Of a stretch of 64,000 bases of DNA, positions 26,752 to 35,253 are shown one piece after another (positions within the stretch are counted from its first letter, which is position 1; each line of letters begins with the position of its first letter). The position numbers were made by a program, and so were the translations under genes. The notes under the pieces are model-generated. The model was given only the letters and a program-made list of their open reading frames with translations, did not search any database and was not told where the DNA came from. This stretch comes from Parerythrobacter_A sp963838735 (GTDB lineage: Bacteria; Pseudomonadota; Alphaproteobacteria; Sphingomonadales; Sphingomonadaceae). Location of the stretch: assembly GCA_963838735.1 (NCBI GenBank), contig CAWISG010000003.1, positions 496,001-560,000 of the forward strand. The letters run 5' to 3'.

Positions 26752-27809
26752 GCGGCGGCTCCGTAATGGCCAGTAGCCATCAGATATCCGGAAATGAGAA
26801 CAACGAAAAACAGGCTGAGCGGCAGGAATATCTTCCAGCCCAGTCGCATCAGCTGGTCGTAACGATAACGCGGCACGGTCGCCATCACCCAGCTGAACAT
26901 GAAGAAAAAGAACAGGATCTTGCCGAAAAGCCAGATGATACCGGGGATATCGAACCACGGAATCAGGTCGATATTTAGAGGGGGCAGCCACCCGCCGAAG
27001 AACAGTAGCGCGTTCAGCGTGCACATCAGCAGGATATTGGCATATTCACCCAGCCAGAACAGTGCGAAGCTCATGCTGGAATATTCGGTCTGATAACCGG
27101 CAACCAGCTCGCTTTCCGCTTCGGTCAGGTCGAACGGCACGCGCTGCGTTTCGGCAAGGCTGGAGATGAAAAACATCACCCACATCGGAAACAGCAGGAT
27201 GTTGAAAACATAGCCGTTCACGATGCCAAAGCCGTGCCCGCGCTGCGCCTCGACGATATCGGACAGGTTGAAGGTGCCCGCCCAGAGAACAACGCATACG
27301 AGGATAAAGCCAATGGAAACTTCATAGGAAATCATCTGCGCAGCAGCACGCATGGCGCTAAAGAACGGATATTTGGAGTTCGACGCCCACCCGCTCATCA
27401 CGATGCCGTAGACCGACAGGCTGCTGATCGCGAGAATGTAGAGCAGGCCGACATTGATGTCCGCCAACACCACGCCCGCATCGAACGGCACCACCGCCCA
27501 TGCAGCCAGCGCGACAGTGAACGTCACGATGGGCGCAAGCAGGAAAATACCTTTGTTCGCCGCGCTGGGAATGATGGTTTCCTGCAGGAACACCTTCAGC
27601 CCGTCGGCGAAGCTTTGCAGAAGCCCGAACGGCCCGACCACGTTGGGCCCGCGCCGCAGATTGATCGCCGCCCAGACCTTGCGATCCATATAAATGATCA
27701 TCGCCACCGCCAGCATCAGCGGTAACGCGATCAGTAGGATGCCGCTGATGGTGGCGAAGCCCCACGCCCATTCGTAGTTCATGCCAAGCGATTGGTAGAA
27801 GTGGGTCAC
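26748..27809 (-). CDS. nuoH: NADH-quinone oxidoreductase subunit H
   Basis: 353-residue membrane subunit forming much of the quinone-binding site where membrane and peripheral arms meet; about eight helices. Conserved segments include RKVWAAINLRRGPNVVGPFGLLQSFADG, the acidic loop FDLTEAESELVAGYQTEYS and the C-terminal PRYRYDQLMRLGWK. The start is the GTG at 27809, overlapping the nuoG stop (GTGA); an internal ATG at 27782 is the only plausible alternative. Confidence 0.95.
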   Translation of the reverse strand: MTHFYQSLGMNYEWAWGFATISGILLIALPLMLAVAMIIYMDRKVWAAINLRRGPNVVGPFGLLQSFADGLKVFLQETIIPSAANKGIFLLAPIVTFTVALAAWAVVPFDAGVVLADINVGLLYILAISSLSVYGIVMSGWASNSKYPFFSAMRAAAQMISYEVSIGFILVCVVLWAGTFNLSDIVEAQRGHGFGIVNGYVFNILLFPMWVMFFISSLAETQRVPFDLTEAESELVAGYQTEYSSMSFALFWLGEYANILLMCTLNALLFFGGWLPPLNIDLIPWFDIPGIIWLFGKILFFFFMFSWVMATVPRYRYDQLMRLGWKIFLPLSLFFVVLISGYLMATGHYGAAA

Positions 27810-29812
27810 TCTGCCGCCTCCAGCATGTGCTCGCCATGCAGCAGTTCGGCGCTGCATTGCTGCATCACGGCGCTCGCTCGAGCGATGGGATTGGTCAGGT
27901 AGAAGTCGGCAATTGGATACGCCTCGATAGCGCCCTTCGCCCTGGTAGCCACGCCGCTCGGCATCGCCCCCAAGTCAGCCAAGCCTTCCTCGCCAAGCGC
28001 GGGAACTTCCGCAATCATGCGTGCCTGCAACTCGGCGAAGCTGTCGAAGCCGACATCGACTTTCAACGCATCGGCCAGCGCGCGCAGGATGGTCCAGTCC
28101 TCGCGCGCTTCACCCGGAGCGAAAACGGCCTTTTCGGCGAATTGCACACGGCCCTCGGTGTTGACATAGGTGCCGTCCTTTTCCGCGAAGCTGGCGGCGG
28201 GCAGGATAATATCGGCGGCATGCGCGCCTGCATCACCATGATGGCCGATATAGATCTTGAGACTGTCCGCGAACGCGGCATAATCCATCTCGTCGGCGCC
28301 GAGCGACAGCAGGACTTTCGGCTTCGCATCGGCAATCGCGGCAATGCCCTCGCCCTGCGCGAAGCCAAGCATCAGACCGCCCATTCGCGCTGCCGCCATA
28401 TGCAGCACGTTGAAGCCATTCCAACCAGCGCGGACGATATCGAACGCCTTTGCAACGGCCAAAGCTGGCGCAAGCGCGTCTTGCGCTAGGGCGGCCCCGC
28501 CAAGGATGATCGCGGGTCGTTCGGCACCATCGAAAGCGTCAGCAACGGTTTCGGGCAAGTCCGACAGCACAGACAAATCCGTGCCGAGGAAAGTAACCGG
28601 GTAAGTGGTTTCCCATTCCGGGCCGACCACGAAGACCTTGGCCCCGCGTGAGGCCGCCTTGCGCAGGCGCACATTGACCAGCGCCGCTTCGTGCCGGACC
28701 TGGCTGCCCACGATCAGGATGGCATCGGCTGTCTCGATCCCGGCGAAACCGCTGTTGAAATTGACCGCAGCTAAATTGCCGACATCGTAGGACATGCCGG
28801 TCTGCCGCCCTTCGACCAGCTCCGACCCGCAGGCCTTGAGCAGCGACTTTGCTGCGAACATCGTTTCGCAATCGACAAGGTCGCCCGCCACCGCAGCAAC
28901 GCTCGCGCCCGGTTTCGCCTTTGCGATGGCCCTGAACGCCTCGTCCCAATCCGCCTGTTGCAGCTTGCCCTTCTTGCGGATCCATACCTTGTCGAGCCGC
29001 CGCCGCACCAGCCCATCGACCTGATAGCGGCCCTTGTCGCTCAACCACTCCTCGTTCACGTCGTCGTTCACTCGCGGCAGGGCGCGCATGACTTCGCGGC
29101 CTTTGGAATACAGGGTGATGTTCGCGCCTACGGCATCGGAGACGTCGATACTCATCGTCTGGCGCAACTCCCACGGACGCGCTTCGAATGCATAGGGACG
29201 GCTGGTCAATGCGCCGACCGGACACAGGTCAATAACATTTGCGCTCAATTCGTGACTGGCGGCCTGTTCCAGATACGTTGTAATTTGCATATCCTCGCCG
29301 CGATACAGCGCGCCGATTTCATCGACCCCGGCAATTTCTTCGGAGAAGCGCACACAACGGGTACAGTGGATGCAGCGGGTCATGATCGTCTTGATCAGCG
29401 GACCCATATACTTCTCGGTTACCGCGCGTTTATTCATATCGTAGCGGCTGCCGCCCCGGCCATACATCATCGCCTGGTCCTGCAAGTCGCACTCGCCACC
29501 CTGGTCGCAAATCGGGCAATCGAGCGGATGGTTGATGAGCAGAAACTCCATCACACCCTCGCGCGCGGTCTTGACCATCTGGCTGTCGGTGCGGATTTCC
29601 TGCCCGTCGGTCGCGGGAAGCGCACAGGACGCCTGCGGCTTGGGCGGACCGGGCTTCACCTCGACCAGGCACATGCGACAGTTGCCAGCAATGCTCAGCC
29701 GCTCGTGATAGCAGAAACGCGGGATCTCCTTCCCCGCCAGCTCGCACGCCTGCAGCACGGTTGCGCCATCAGGAACGTCCAGTTCGGTGCCGTCTACGGT
29801 GACTTTGGGCAT
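27806..29812 (-). CDS. nuoG: NADH-quinone oxidoreductase subunit G
   Basis: 668-residue iron-sulfur subunit of complex I. The N-terminal ferredoxin domain binds [2Fe-2S] N1b (FCYHERLSIAGNCRMCLVEV), followed by the His-Cys3 cluster N5 region (HPLDCPICDQGGECDLQD) and the N4 ligands (CIHCTRCVRF, then DLCPVGALT). A molybdopterin-oxidoreductase-like domain without cofactor makes up the rest. The length is typical of the shorter alphaproteobacterial and mitochondrial form, shorter than E. coli NuoG. The start overlaps the nuoF stop by one base (TAATG). Confidence 0.96.
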   Translation of the reverse strand: MPKVTVDGTELDVPDGATVLQACELAGKEIPRFCYHERLSIAGNCRMCLVEVKPGPPKPQASCALPATDGQEIRTDSQMVKTAREGVMEFLLINHPLDCPICDQGGECDLQDQAMMYGRGGSRYDMNKRAVTEKYMGPLIKTIMTRCIHCTRCVRFSEEIAGVDEIGALYRGEDMQITTYLEQAASHELSANVIDLCPVGALTSRPYAFEARPWELRQTMSIDVSDAVGANITLYSKGREVMRALPRVNDDVNEEWLSDKGRYQVDGLVRRRLDKVWIRKKGKLQQADWDEAFRAIAKAKPGASVAAVAGDLVDCETMFAAKSLLKACGSELVEGRQTGMSYDVGNLAAVNFNSGFAGIETADAILIVGSQVRHEAALVNVRLRKAASRGAKVFVVGPEWETTYPVTFLGTDLSVLSDLPETVADAFDGAERPAIILGGAALAQDALAPALAVAKAFDIVRAGWNGFNVLHMAAARMGGLMLGFAQGEGIAAIADAKPKVLLSLGADEMDYAAFADSLKIYIGHHGDAGAHAADIILPAASFAEKDGTYVNTEGRVQFAEKAVFAPGEAREDWTILRALADALKVDVGFDSFAELQARMIAEVPALGEEGLADLGAMPSGVATRAKGAIEAYPIADFYLTNPIARASAVMQQCSAELLHGEHMLEAAE

Positions 29813-31104
29813 TATTCCGCCGCCTCGAGAAACTGTGCGTTGCGCTCATCGATGCGGCGTTGAAGTTCGGGGCGGAAATGTCGGATGAGACCCTGTATCG
29901 GCCAAGCCGCCGCGTCGCCGAGCGCGCAGATCGTGTGGCCTTCGACTTGCTTGGTTACCTGTTGCAACATGTCGATTTCCTCGACCGCCGCATCGCCGGT
30001 TTCAAGGCGCTGCATCATCCGCCACATCCAGCCCGTGCCTTCGCGACAGGGCGTGCACTGCCCGCAGGATTCGTGTTTGTAGAAATAGCTCAAGCGACTG
30101 ATGGCGCGCACGATGTCGGTGGACTTGTCCATCACGATGACCGCCGCGGTGCCGAGGCCGCTGCCCAGCTCCTTCAGCCCGTCGAAATCCATCGGGGCGT
30201 CCATGATCTGGTCGGCGGGCACCAGCGGCACCGACGAACCACCTGGAATCACTGCGAGGAGATTGTCCCAACCACCCGTGATTCCACCGCAATGTTTCTC
30301 GATCAGCTCGCGGAAAGGAATACCCATTTCCTCTTCGACCACGCACGGGTTCTCAACGTGCCCGCTGATCTGGAAAAGTTTGGTGCCGGCATTGCCTTCA
30401 CGTCCGAAACCACTGAACCAGCTTGCTCCACGCCGCAGGATCGTGGGCACTACTGCAATGCTCTCGACATTGTTCACCGTCGTCGGGCAGCCGTAAAGAC
30501 CAGCACCCGCCGGGAATGGCGGCTTGAGGCGGGGCTGGCCCTTCTTGCCTTCGAGGCTTTCGATCATCGCGGTTTCTTCGCCGCAGATATAGGCGCCTGC
30601 ACCGCGATGCAGGAATACATCGAAATCGTAGCCCGAACCGCTGGCATTCTTGCCGATCAGTTTGGCCGCGTATGCCTCGTCGATGGCAGCCTGCAGCGTC
30701 TCGGCTTCGCGGATATACTCGCCACGAATGTAGATGTACGCCGCGCGCGCACGCATCGCGAACCCGGCGACGAGAGCCCCTTCAATCAGCTTGTGCGGAT
30801 CGTGCCGGATGATCTCGCGGTCCTTGCAGCTGCCAGGCTCGGATTCATCGGCATTGATGACGAGGAAGGACGGACGGCCATCCTTGCTTTCTTTCGGCAT
30901 GAACGACCATTTCAGTCCGGTCGGAAACCCGGCCCCGCCCCGCCCGCGCAGACCCGACGCCTTGATCTCGTCGATGATGGCATCCTGCCCGCGACCAATC
31001 AGCGCCTTGGTATCGTCCCAATCGCCACGCTTTTGCGCTGCATCCAGCTTCCACGTTTGGAAGCCGTAGACATTGGTGAATATCCGGTCTTTATCGGCAA
31101 GCAT
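29812..31104 (-). CDS. nuoF: NADH-quinone oxidoreductase subunit F
   Basis: 430-residue subunit that binds NADH and FMN, where electrons enter complex I. The glycine-rich GLRGRGGAGFPTGLKWSFMP loop binds NADH, the FMN region includes NADESEPGSCKDREI, and cluster N3 ligands are in ESCGQCTPCREGTGW with a later Cys in HTICALGDAAAWP. The start at 31104 overlaps the stop of a small membrane ORF; a long open frame upstream of it is not coding for NuoF. Confidence 0.97.
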   Translation of the reverse strand: MLADKDRIFTNVYGFQTWKLDAAQKRGDWDDTKALIGRGQDAIIDEIKASGLRGRGGAGFPTGLKWSFMPKESKDGRPSFLVINADESEPGSCKDREIIRHDPHKLIEGALVAGFAMRARAAYIYIRGEYIREAETLQAAIDEAYAAKLIGKNASGSGYDFDVFLHRGAGAYICGEETAMIESLEGKKGQPRLKPPFPAGAGLYGCPTTVNNVESIAVVPTILRRGASWFSGFGREGNAGTKLFQISGHVENPCVVEEEMGIPFRELIEKHCGGITGGWDNLLAVIPGGSSVPLVPADQIMDAPMDFDGLKELGSGLGTAAVIVMDKSTDIVRAISRLSYFYKHESCGQCTPCREGTGWMWRMMQRLETGDAAVEEIDMLQQVTKQVEGHTICALGDAAAWPIQGLIRHFRPELQRRIDERNAQFLEAAE

Positions 31105-31247
31105 CAGGAGCCGCCTCCAAACACAAAGATAGCCGCGATGACGAGGATGGCAATCAAGGCACCGGTTTTTACCAGACCCTTCAGCACTTTCCACGCGATC
31201 ACCACCAGGATGAGCGCGACGATGACGGTTATCAGCGAAGCATCCAT
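31104..31247 (-). CDS. Small membrane protein (47 residues) between nuoE and nuoF
   Basis: ATG at 31247 to TGA at 31104-31106. The product has two hydrophobic stretches, LITVIVALILVVIAWKVL and LIAILVIAAIFVFGG, separated by KGLVKTGA, so a tight membrane hairpin is predicted. It overlaps the nuoE stop (TAATG) and the nuoF start (TGATG), so it is translated as part of the nuo operon. No family is recognised. It may be a lineage-specific accessory or assembly factor of complex I; the evidence is position and coding overlap only. Confidence 0.65.
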   Translation of the reverse strand: MDASLITVIVALILVVIAWKVLKGLVKTGALIAILVIAAIFVFGGGS

Positions 31248-31915
31248 TACCATTCGCTCCGATAATCATGGTTGGCCTGGACCATATCGCGCAGCACGGT
31301 CGGCCCCGTCTTGGGTTCGGACGTATTGCGCCCCGGTTCCTGCGTGCCGGTGGTCGGCCGTTCGCCTGCGGCGAGCGCATCGAGTACGGTGTCGAGACGT
31401 TCCGGCGTTAGGTCCTCGTAATTGTCGTCGTTGATCTGGACCATCGGCGCGGTTGCGCAACTGCCCATGCATTCCACTTCGGTCAATGTCCAAAGCCCGT
31501 CTTCGGATACCGCGCCTTTCGCCATGCCGCGCGCCTTGCAGGTCGCCATAATGGCATCGCTGCCGCGCAGCATGCATGGCGTGGTGCCGCATACCTGCAC
31601 GTGATATTTCCCGACCGGCTGGAGGTTGTACATGAAATAGAACGTCGCAACCTCGACCACGCGGATTACCGGCAGATCGAGATAGCGCGCGACATATTCC
31701 ATAACCGGCAGCGGCAGCCATCCTTGCGTATTCGTTTCCTCGCCCACCTGGCGCTGCGCAATGAACAGCAGCGGCATTACCGCCGACTTGCTGCGTCCTT
31801 CGGGATAGCGCGCAATAGCGGTCTCCGCCTGCGACTTGCTGTCGTCGGAAAAGGCAAAACCGCTCCAGCGCTCGCGCAGTTCAGGCGTATCGGGGGCCAG
31901 CGCGCGATCAGCCAT
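31247..31915 (-). CDS. nuoE: NADH-quinone oxidoreductase subunit E
   Basis: 222-residue thioredoxin-like subunit carrying [2Fe-2S] cluster N1a. The ligands are in VCGTTPCMLRG and ECMGSCATAPM. The N-terminal helical bundle contains the conserved AVMPLLFIAQRQ and VATFYFMYNL. A polar tail of about 35 residues follows the core. Its start overlaps the end of a small membrane ORF by eight bases, and its stop overlaps the start of another. Confidence 0.96.
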   Translation of the reverse strand: MADRALAPDTPELRERWSGFAFSDDSKSQAETAIARYPEGRSKSAVMPLLFIAQRQVGEETNTQGWLPLPVMEYVARYLDLPVIRVVEVATFYFMYNLQPVGKYHVQVCGTTPCMLRGSDAIMATCKARGMAKGAVSEDGLWTLTEVECMGSCATAPMVQINDDNYEDLTPERLDTVLDALAAGERPTTGTQEPGRNTSEPKTGPTVLRDMVQANHDYRSEW

Positions 31916-32087
31916 TGTCGAGCCTGTTCTGGATGTAGCGACCGATATACAGTCCGATCAGGGCTGCAACAGCCGTTGAAACGATTTCTTTCATCGAAGA
32001 CATGCCGTGCGCAGCAAGCAAATACACCGCGATGCCGGACGCGAAGGCTGCAAACGCGGCGATGAAGATGAACAATTCGCGCAGCAT
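31908..32087 (-). CDS. Small membrane protein (59 residues) between nuoD and nuoE
   Basis: ATG at 32087 to TGA at 31908-31910. Two hydrophobic helices are predicted: LFIFIAAFAAFASGIAVYLL and IVSTAVAALIGLYIGRYI, with a short polar loop AHGMSSMKE and a charged end QNRLDNG. The start overlaps the nuoD stop by one base (TAATG) and its end overlaps nuoE by eight bases. No family is recognised. Like the 47-residue ORF it is embedded in the nuo operon and could be an accessory subunit or assembly factor. Confidence 0.65.
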   Translation of the reverse strand: MLRELFIFIAAFAAFASGIAVYLLAAHGMSSMKEIVSTAVAALIGLYIGRYIQNRLDNG

Positions 32088-33298
32088 TACCGGTCGCATT
32101 CCCCGAACACCACGTCGATTGCGCCGAGGATGGCGGTTGCGTCGGGAAGCATGTGGCCTTTGCACATAAAATCCATTGCCTGCAGGTGCGAAAACGCTGT
32201 GGGTCGGATTTTGCAACGATAGGGCTTGTTGGTGCCGTCGCTGACCAGATAGACGCCGAACTCGCCCTTGGGGCTTTCGGTGGCGACATAGACTTCGCCT
32301 GCGGGCACATGGAACCCTTCGGTGTAGAGCTTGAAGTGATGGATCAGTGCTTCCATCGACTGCTTCATCGGGCCGCGCTTGGGCGGACTGACCTTGCCGT
32401 CGGTACTGGCGACCGGACCTTCCGGCATCTCGGCAATACATTGCTTAATGATCTTCGCGCTCTCGTAGACTTCCTTCACACGCACTACGAAGCGGTCGTA
32501 GCAATCCGAATTGGTACCGACCGGGATCTCGAAATCCATGCGGTCATACACATCGTAGGGCTGCGACTTGCGCAAATCCCACGGAATGCCCGCCGCGCGG
32601 ATCATCGGGCCGGAAAAGCCCCACGCAATCGCATCGTCACGGCTCACCACCGCGATATCGACATTGCGCTGTTTGAAGATGCGGTTGTCGAGCACCAAGC
32701 TCATCGCGTCTCCAAAAAGTTCGGGCAGGCGGTTGTCCAGCCAGTCGCCGATATCGGTCAGCAGCTTCAGCGGCACATCCTGATGCACGCCACCGGGCCG
32801 GAACCAGGCACCATGCATCCGCGCGCCGCTGGCCCGTTCGAAGAAATTCATGCAGTCTTCGCGCAGTTCGAACACCCACAGGTTGGGAGTCATTGCCCCC
32901 ACATCCATCACATGCGCGCCAATGTTGAGCATGTGGTTGCAGATGCGCGTCAGTTCCGCAAACAGTACGCGCAGATATTGCGCACGCTCGGGCACTTCGA
33001 CATTCAGCAGCTTTTCGATGGCGAGAACGTAGCTGTGTTCCTGGCATAGCGGCGAACAGTAATCGAGACGGTCGAAATAGGGCAGCGCCTGAAGATAGGT
33101 CTTCTGCTCGATCAGCTTCTCGGTGCCGCGATGAAGCAGGCCGACATGCGGATCGACCCGCTCGATGATCTCGCCGTCCAGCTCCATCACCATACGCAGC
33201 ACGCCGTGCGCCGCGGGATGCTGCGGTCCGAAATTGAGCGTATAGTTCGTGATGACCTCGTCACCGGTAGTCGGCGAATGTTCCAGCTGCACGGTCAT
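32087..33298 (-). CDS. nuoD: NADH-quinone oxidoreductase subunit D
   Basis: 403-residue 49-kDa-type subunit that, with NuoB, forms the quinone-reduction chamber. Conserved segments: NFGPQHPAAHGVLRMVMELDGE, GLLHRGTEKLIE, YFDRLDYCSP and the C-terminal GAIDVVFGECDR. It is a separate gene and not fused to NuoC. The start overlaps the out-of-frame tail of nuoC (ATGA at 33295-33298), which helps to show where nuoC should end. Confidence 0.97.
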   Translation of the reverse strand: MTVQLEHSPTTGDEVITNYTLNFGPQHPAAHGVLRMVMELDGEIIERVDPHVGLLHRGTEKLIEQKTYLQALPYFDRLDYCSPLCQEHSYVLAIEKLLNVEVPERAQYLRVLFAELTRICNHMLNIGAHVMDVGAMTPNLWVFELREDCMNFFERASGARMHGAWFRPGGVHQDVPLKLLTDIGDWLDNRLPELFGDAMSLVLDNRIFKQRNVDIAVVSRDDAIAWGFSGPMIRAAGIPWDLRKSQPYDVYDRMDFEIPVGTNSDCYDRFVVRVKEVYESAKIIKQCIAEMPEGPVASTDGKVSPPKRGPMKQSMEALIHHFKLYTEGFHVPAGEVYVATESPKGEFGVYLVSDGTNKPYRCKIRPTAFSHLQAMDFMCKGHMLPDATAILGAIDVVFGECDR

Positions 33299-33398
33299 GC
33301 CTTGTCCTCCGGCTTCGTCGCTTTCGCGGTGTCGCGTACATCGCCCTTACCGGCAGCACGGCCTTGGCGGTCCTCGGTTGCGTCGGGCGCAGGCGCAG

Positions 33399-34142
33399 TC
33401 AACGTCCGCATCCTTCTCTGCCGGGGCATCTCGCACTTACCTTGTCGGCCGCCTTGGCATCAGCCTTCGCACCAGCACCGGTATCGGCAGGCGTCTCCGT
33501 AACCTTGGGATCGTCCACGGGCGGCATATCGGCCTTTTCGTCACCCGGCAGCACGTAATCGGCCCCTTCCCACGGGCTCATAAAGTCAAATTGTCGCAGA
33601 TCCTGCGCCAGCTTTACAGGTTCGTACACCACGCGCTTCTCGTCTTCGGAATAGCGCAGTTCCGTGTAGCCGGTCAGAGGGAAATCCTTACGGAACGGGT
33701 GTCCCTCGAACCCGTAATCGGTCAGGATCCGGCGCAGATCCGTGTTGCCGTCGAACACTACGCCGTACATGTCGAACACCTCGCGCTCGAGCCACCCGGC
33801 ATTGGGCCACAGACCGGTAGCAGTGGGAACCGCCGTCGCCTCGTCCGTGCTGCATTTCAGCGTGATGCGATGGTTCTTCGTCAGGCTGAGCAGCATGTAG
33901 ACGACTTCGAACCGCTCGGCCCGGCCCGGAAAATCGACGCCCGCAATTTCCATGAGTTGCTGATAGGCGAAATCGTCACGCAGGGTTTGGAGCGCATCGG
34001 CGATCCGGTCGCGCGAGACAGTGAAGGTGAGCTCGCCATGCGCCTCGACCGTGTCCAGCACCATCGCACCCAATGCCGCGCCGACCGTTTCGGCCACCCC
34101 GGCATTGCTCGCATATTTGGGCGCGGCGTGAAGGACACTCAT
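33399..34142 (-). CDS. nuoC: NADH-quinone oxidoreductase subunit C, tail probably frame-shifted
   Basis: Subunit linking NuoD to the peripheral arm. The current frame gives 247 residues: the complex I 30-kDa domain (ELTFTVSRDRI, FEVVYMLLSLTKNHRITLKC, WLEREVFDMYGVVFDG, YGFEGHPFRKDFPLTGY) is complete, followed by an Ala/Lys/Asp-rich tail. The tail ends abruptly in SARCPGREGCGR. Removing one base near 33431 and one near 33397 restores an Ala/Pro/Asp-rich reading (DAPAEKDADVD, then APAPDATEDRQG) that ends in a TGA overlapping the nuoD start. The original gene therefore probably ran to 33295. The catalytic fold is unaffected. The start overlaps nuoB by four bases. Confidence 0.9.
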   Translation of the reverse strand: MSVLHAAPKYASNAGVAETVGAALGAMVLDTVEAHGELTFTVSRDRIADALQTLRDDFAYQQLMEIAGVDFPGRAERFEVVYMLLSLTKNHRITLKCSTDEATAVPTATGLWPNAGWLEREVFDMYGVVFDGNTDLRRILTDYGFEGHPFRKDFPLTGYTELRYSEDEKRVVYEPVKLAQDLRQFDFMSPWEGADYVLPGDEKADMPPVDDPKVTETPADTGAGAKADAKAADKVSARCPGREGCGR

Positions 34143-34750
34143 CTTTCGATTGTCCCGCTGCGGCGTATCTTGCGCTGCAACTGCATCACGCCATACAGCA
34201 GCGCTTCCGCCGTGGGCGGACAACCGGGGATATAGATATCGACCGGCACGATGCGGTCGCATCCGCGCACGACCGAATAGCTGTAGTGATAATAGCCGCC
34301 ACCATTGGCGCAGCTGCCCATGCTGATGACATATTTGGGCGCGGACATCTGGTCGTACACCTTGCGCAGGGCCGGTGCCATCTTGTTGCACAGCGTTCCT
34401 GCCACGATCATCACGTCCGACTGGCGCGGGCTGGCGCGGGGGGCGACGCCGAACCGCTCCATGTCGTAACGTGGCATGTTGACGTGGATCATCTCCACCG
34501 CGCAACAAGCTAGGCCGAACGTCATCCACCACAGGCTGCCGGTGCGCGCCCACTGGAAGAGGTCTTCGGTGCTAGCAACCAGAAAACCCTTGTCGTTCAC
34601 TTCGGTTTGCAGCGCGTTGAAATAGTCTGCATCCGGCTGGCGCACTTCGCCACCCTTCGCGATGGGCGCGAGTATGGAGTCATTGGTGCGACGCCCGTCG
34701 AGCGCCGCATTATGCGCCGCCGTCAGCGACCCGGTAGAGCCGTCCTTCAT
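34139..34750 (-). CDS. nuoB: NADH-quinone oxidoreductase subunit B
   Basis: 203-residue subunit with the terminal [4Fe-4S] cluster N2 that reduces quinone. Ligands are in FGLACCAVEM (adjacent Cys pair), ISMGSCANGGG and YIPGCPPTAEALLYG. The ATG at 34750 overlaps the nuoA stop (ATGA); another ATG two codons upstream is possible. The N-terminal 45 residues before the fold are polar, as in other alphaproteobacterial NuoB. Confidence 0.96.
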   Translation of the reverse strand: MKDGSTGSLTAAHNAALDGRRTNDSILAPIAKGGEVRQPDADYFNALQTEVNDKGFLVASTEDLFQWARTGSLWWMTFGLACCAVEMIHVNMPRYDMERFGVAPRASPRQSDVMIVAGTLCNKMAPALRKVYDQMSAPKYVISMGSCANGGGYYHYSYSVVRGCDRIVPVDIYIPGCPPTAEALLYGVMQLQRKIRRSGTIER

Positions 34751-35121
34751 GCCCATTCCAGCGCGCCCATTTTCCATTCGTAGATAAAACCGACCGTCAG
34801 GATAAACAGGAACACCATCATCGCGCTCCATCCGATCCAGCCGGTGATATCCAGGCTAACCGCCCAGGGAAACAGGAATGCGACTTCGAGATCGAAGATG
34901 ATGAACAGGATCGCAACAAGGTAGAACTTCACGTCGTACTGCGTGCGCGGCTCCTCGAATGCGGGGAAGCCGCACTCATACTCGCTCAGCTTTTCGGCAT
35001 CGGGCGAATGCGCGCCGGTTAGACGCGACACGCCCATCGGCAGGAACACGAACGCCGCCGACAGCAGGGCTGCGACGCCGATGAACATCAGGATTGGCAG
35101 ATATTGGCTTAGGTCGACCAC
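34747..35121 (-). CDS. nuoA: NADH-quinone oxidoreductase subunit A
   Basis: 124-residue membrane subunit with three helices and the conserved loop KLSEYECGFPAFEEPRTQYDVKFYL, which takes part in quinone-site coupling. The GTG at 35121 (product MVDLSQYLPILMF) was chosen because family members start this way and GGAAG stands just upstream; an ATG at 35145 would add eight residues. It is the first gene of the nuo-birA-coaX-rnj-DUF1467 operon. The 132 bases before it show no clear promoter by eye. Confidence 0.93.
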   Translation of the reverse strand: MVDLSQYLPILMFIGVAALLSAAFVFLPMGVSRLTGAHSPDAEKLSEYECGFPAFEEPRTQYDVKFYLVAILFIIFDLEVAFLFPWAVSLDITGWIGWSAMMVFLFILTVGFIYEWKMGALEWA

Positions 35122-35253
35122 GCGGCTTCCATCGATTGCATGCAAGTCTGTGCCCTACGCCCCACCATACAGTGGTGCAAGGGCGCGGACTTGCATATTC
35201 AGCGATTTTCCGTGCGTTTCCTACACGCTGGATGCCAGATTAACGGAGTGCTG

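Noticed and set aside
29860..31434. 524-codon plus-strand ORF opposite nuoF
   Set aside because: nuoF is fully supported by motifs; the antisense frame is open only because of high GC and codon bias.
35160..35180. Small inverted repeat CACCA-TACAG-TGGTG upstream of nuoA
   Set aside because: Five-base arms in high-GC DNA are common by chance and no promoter or terminator signs accompany it.
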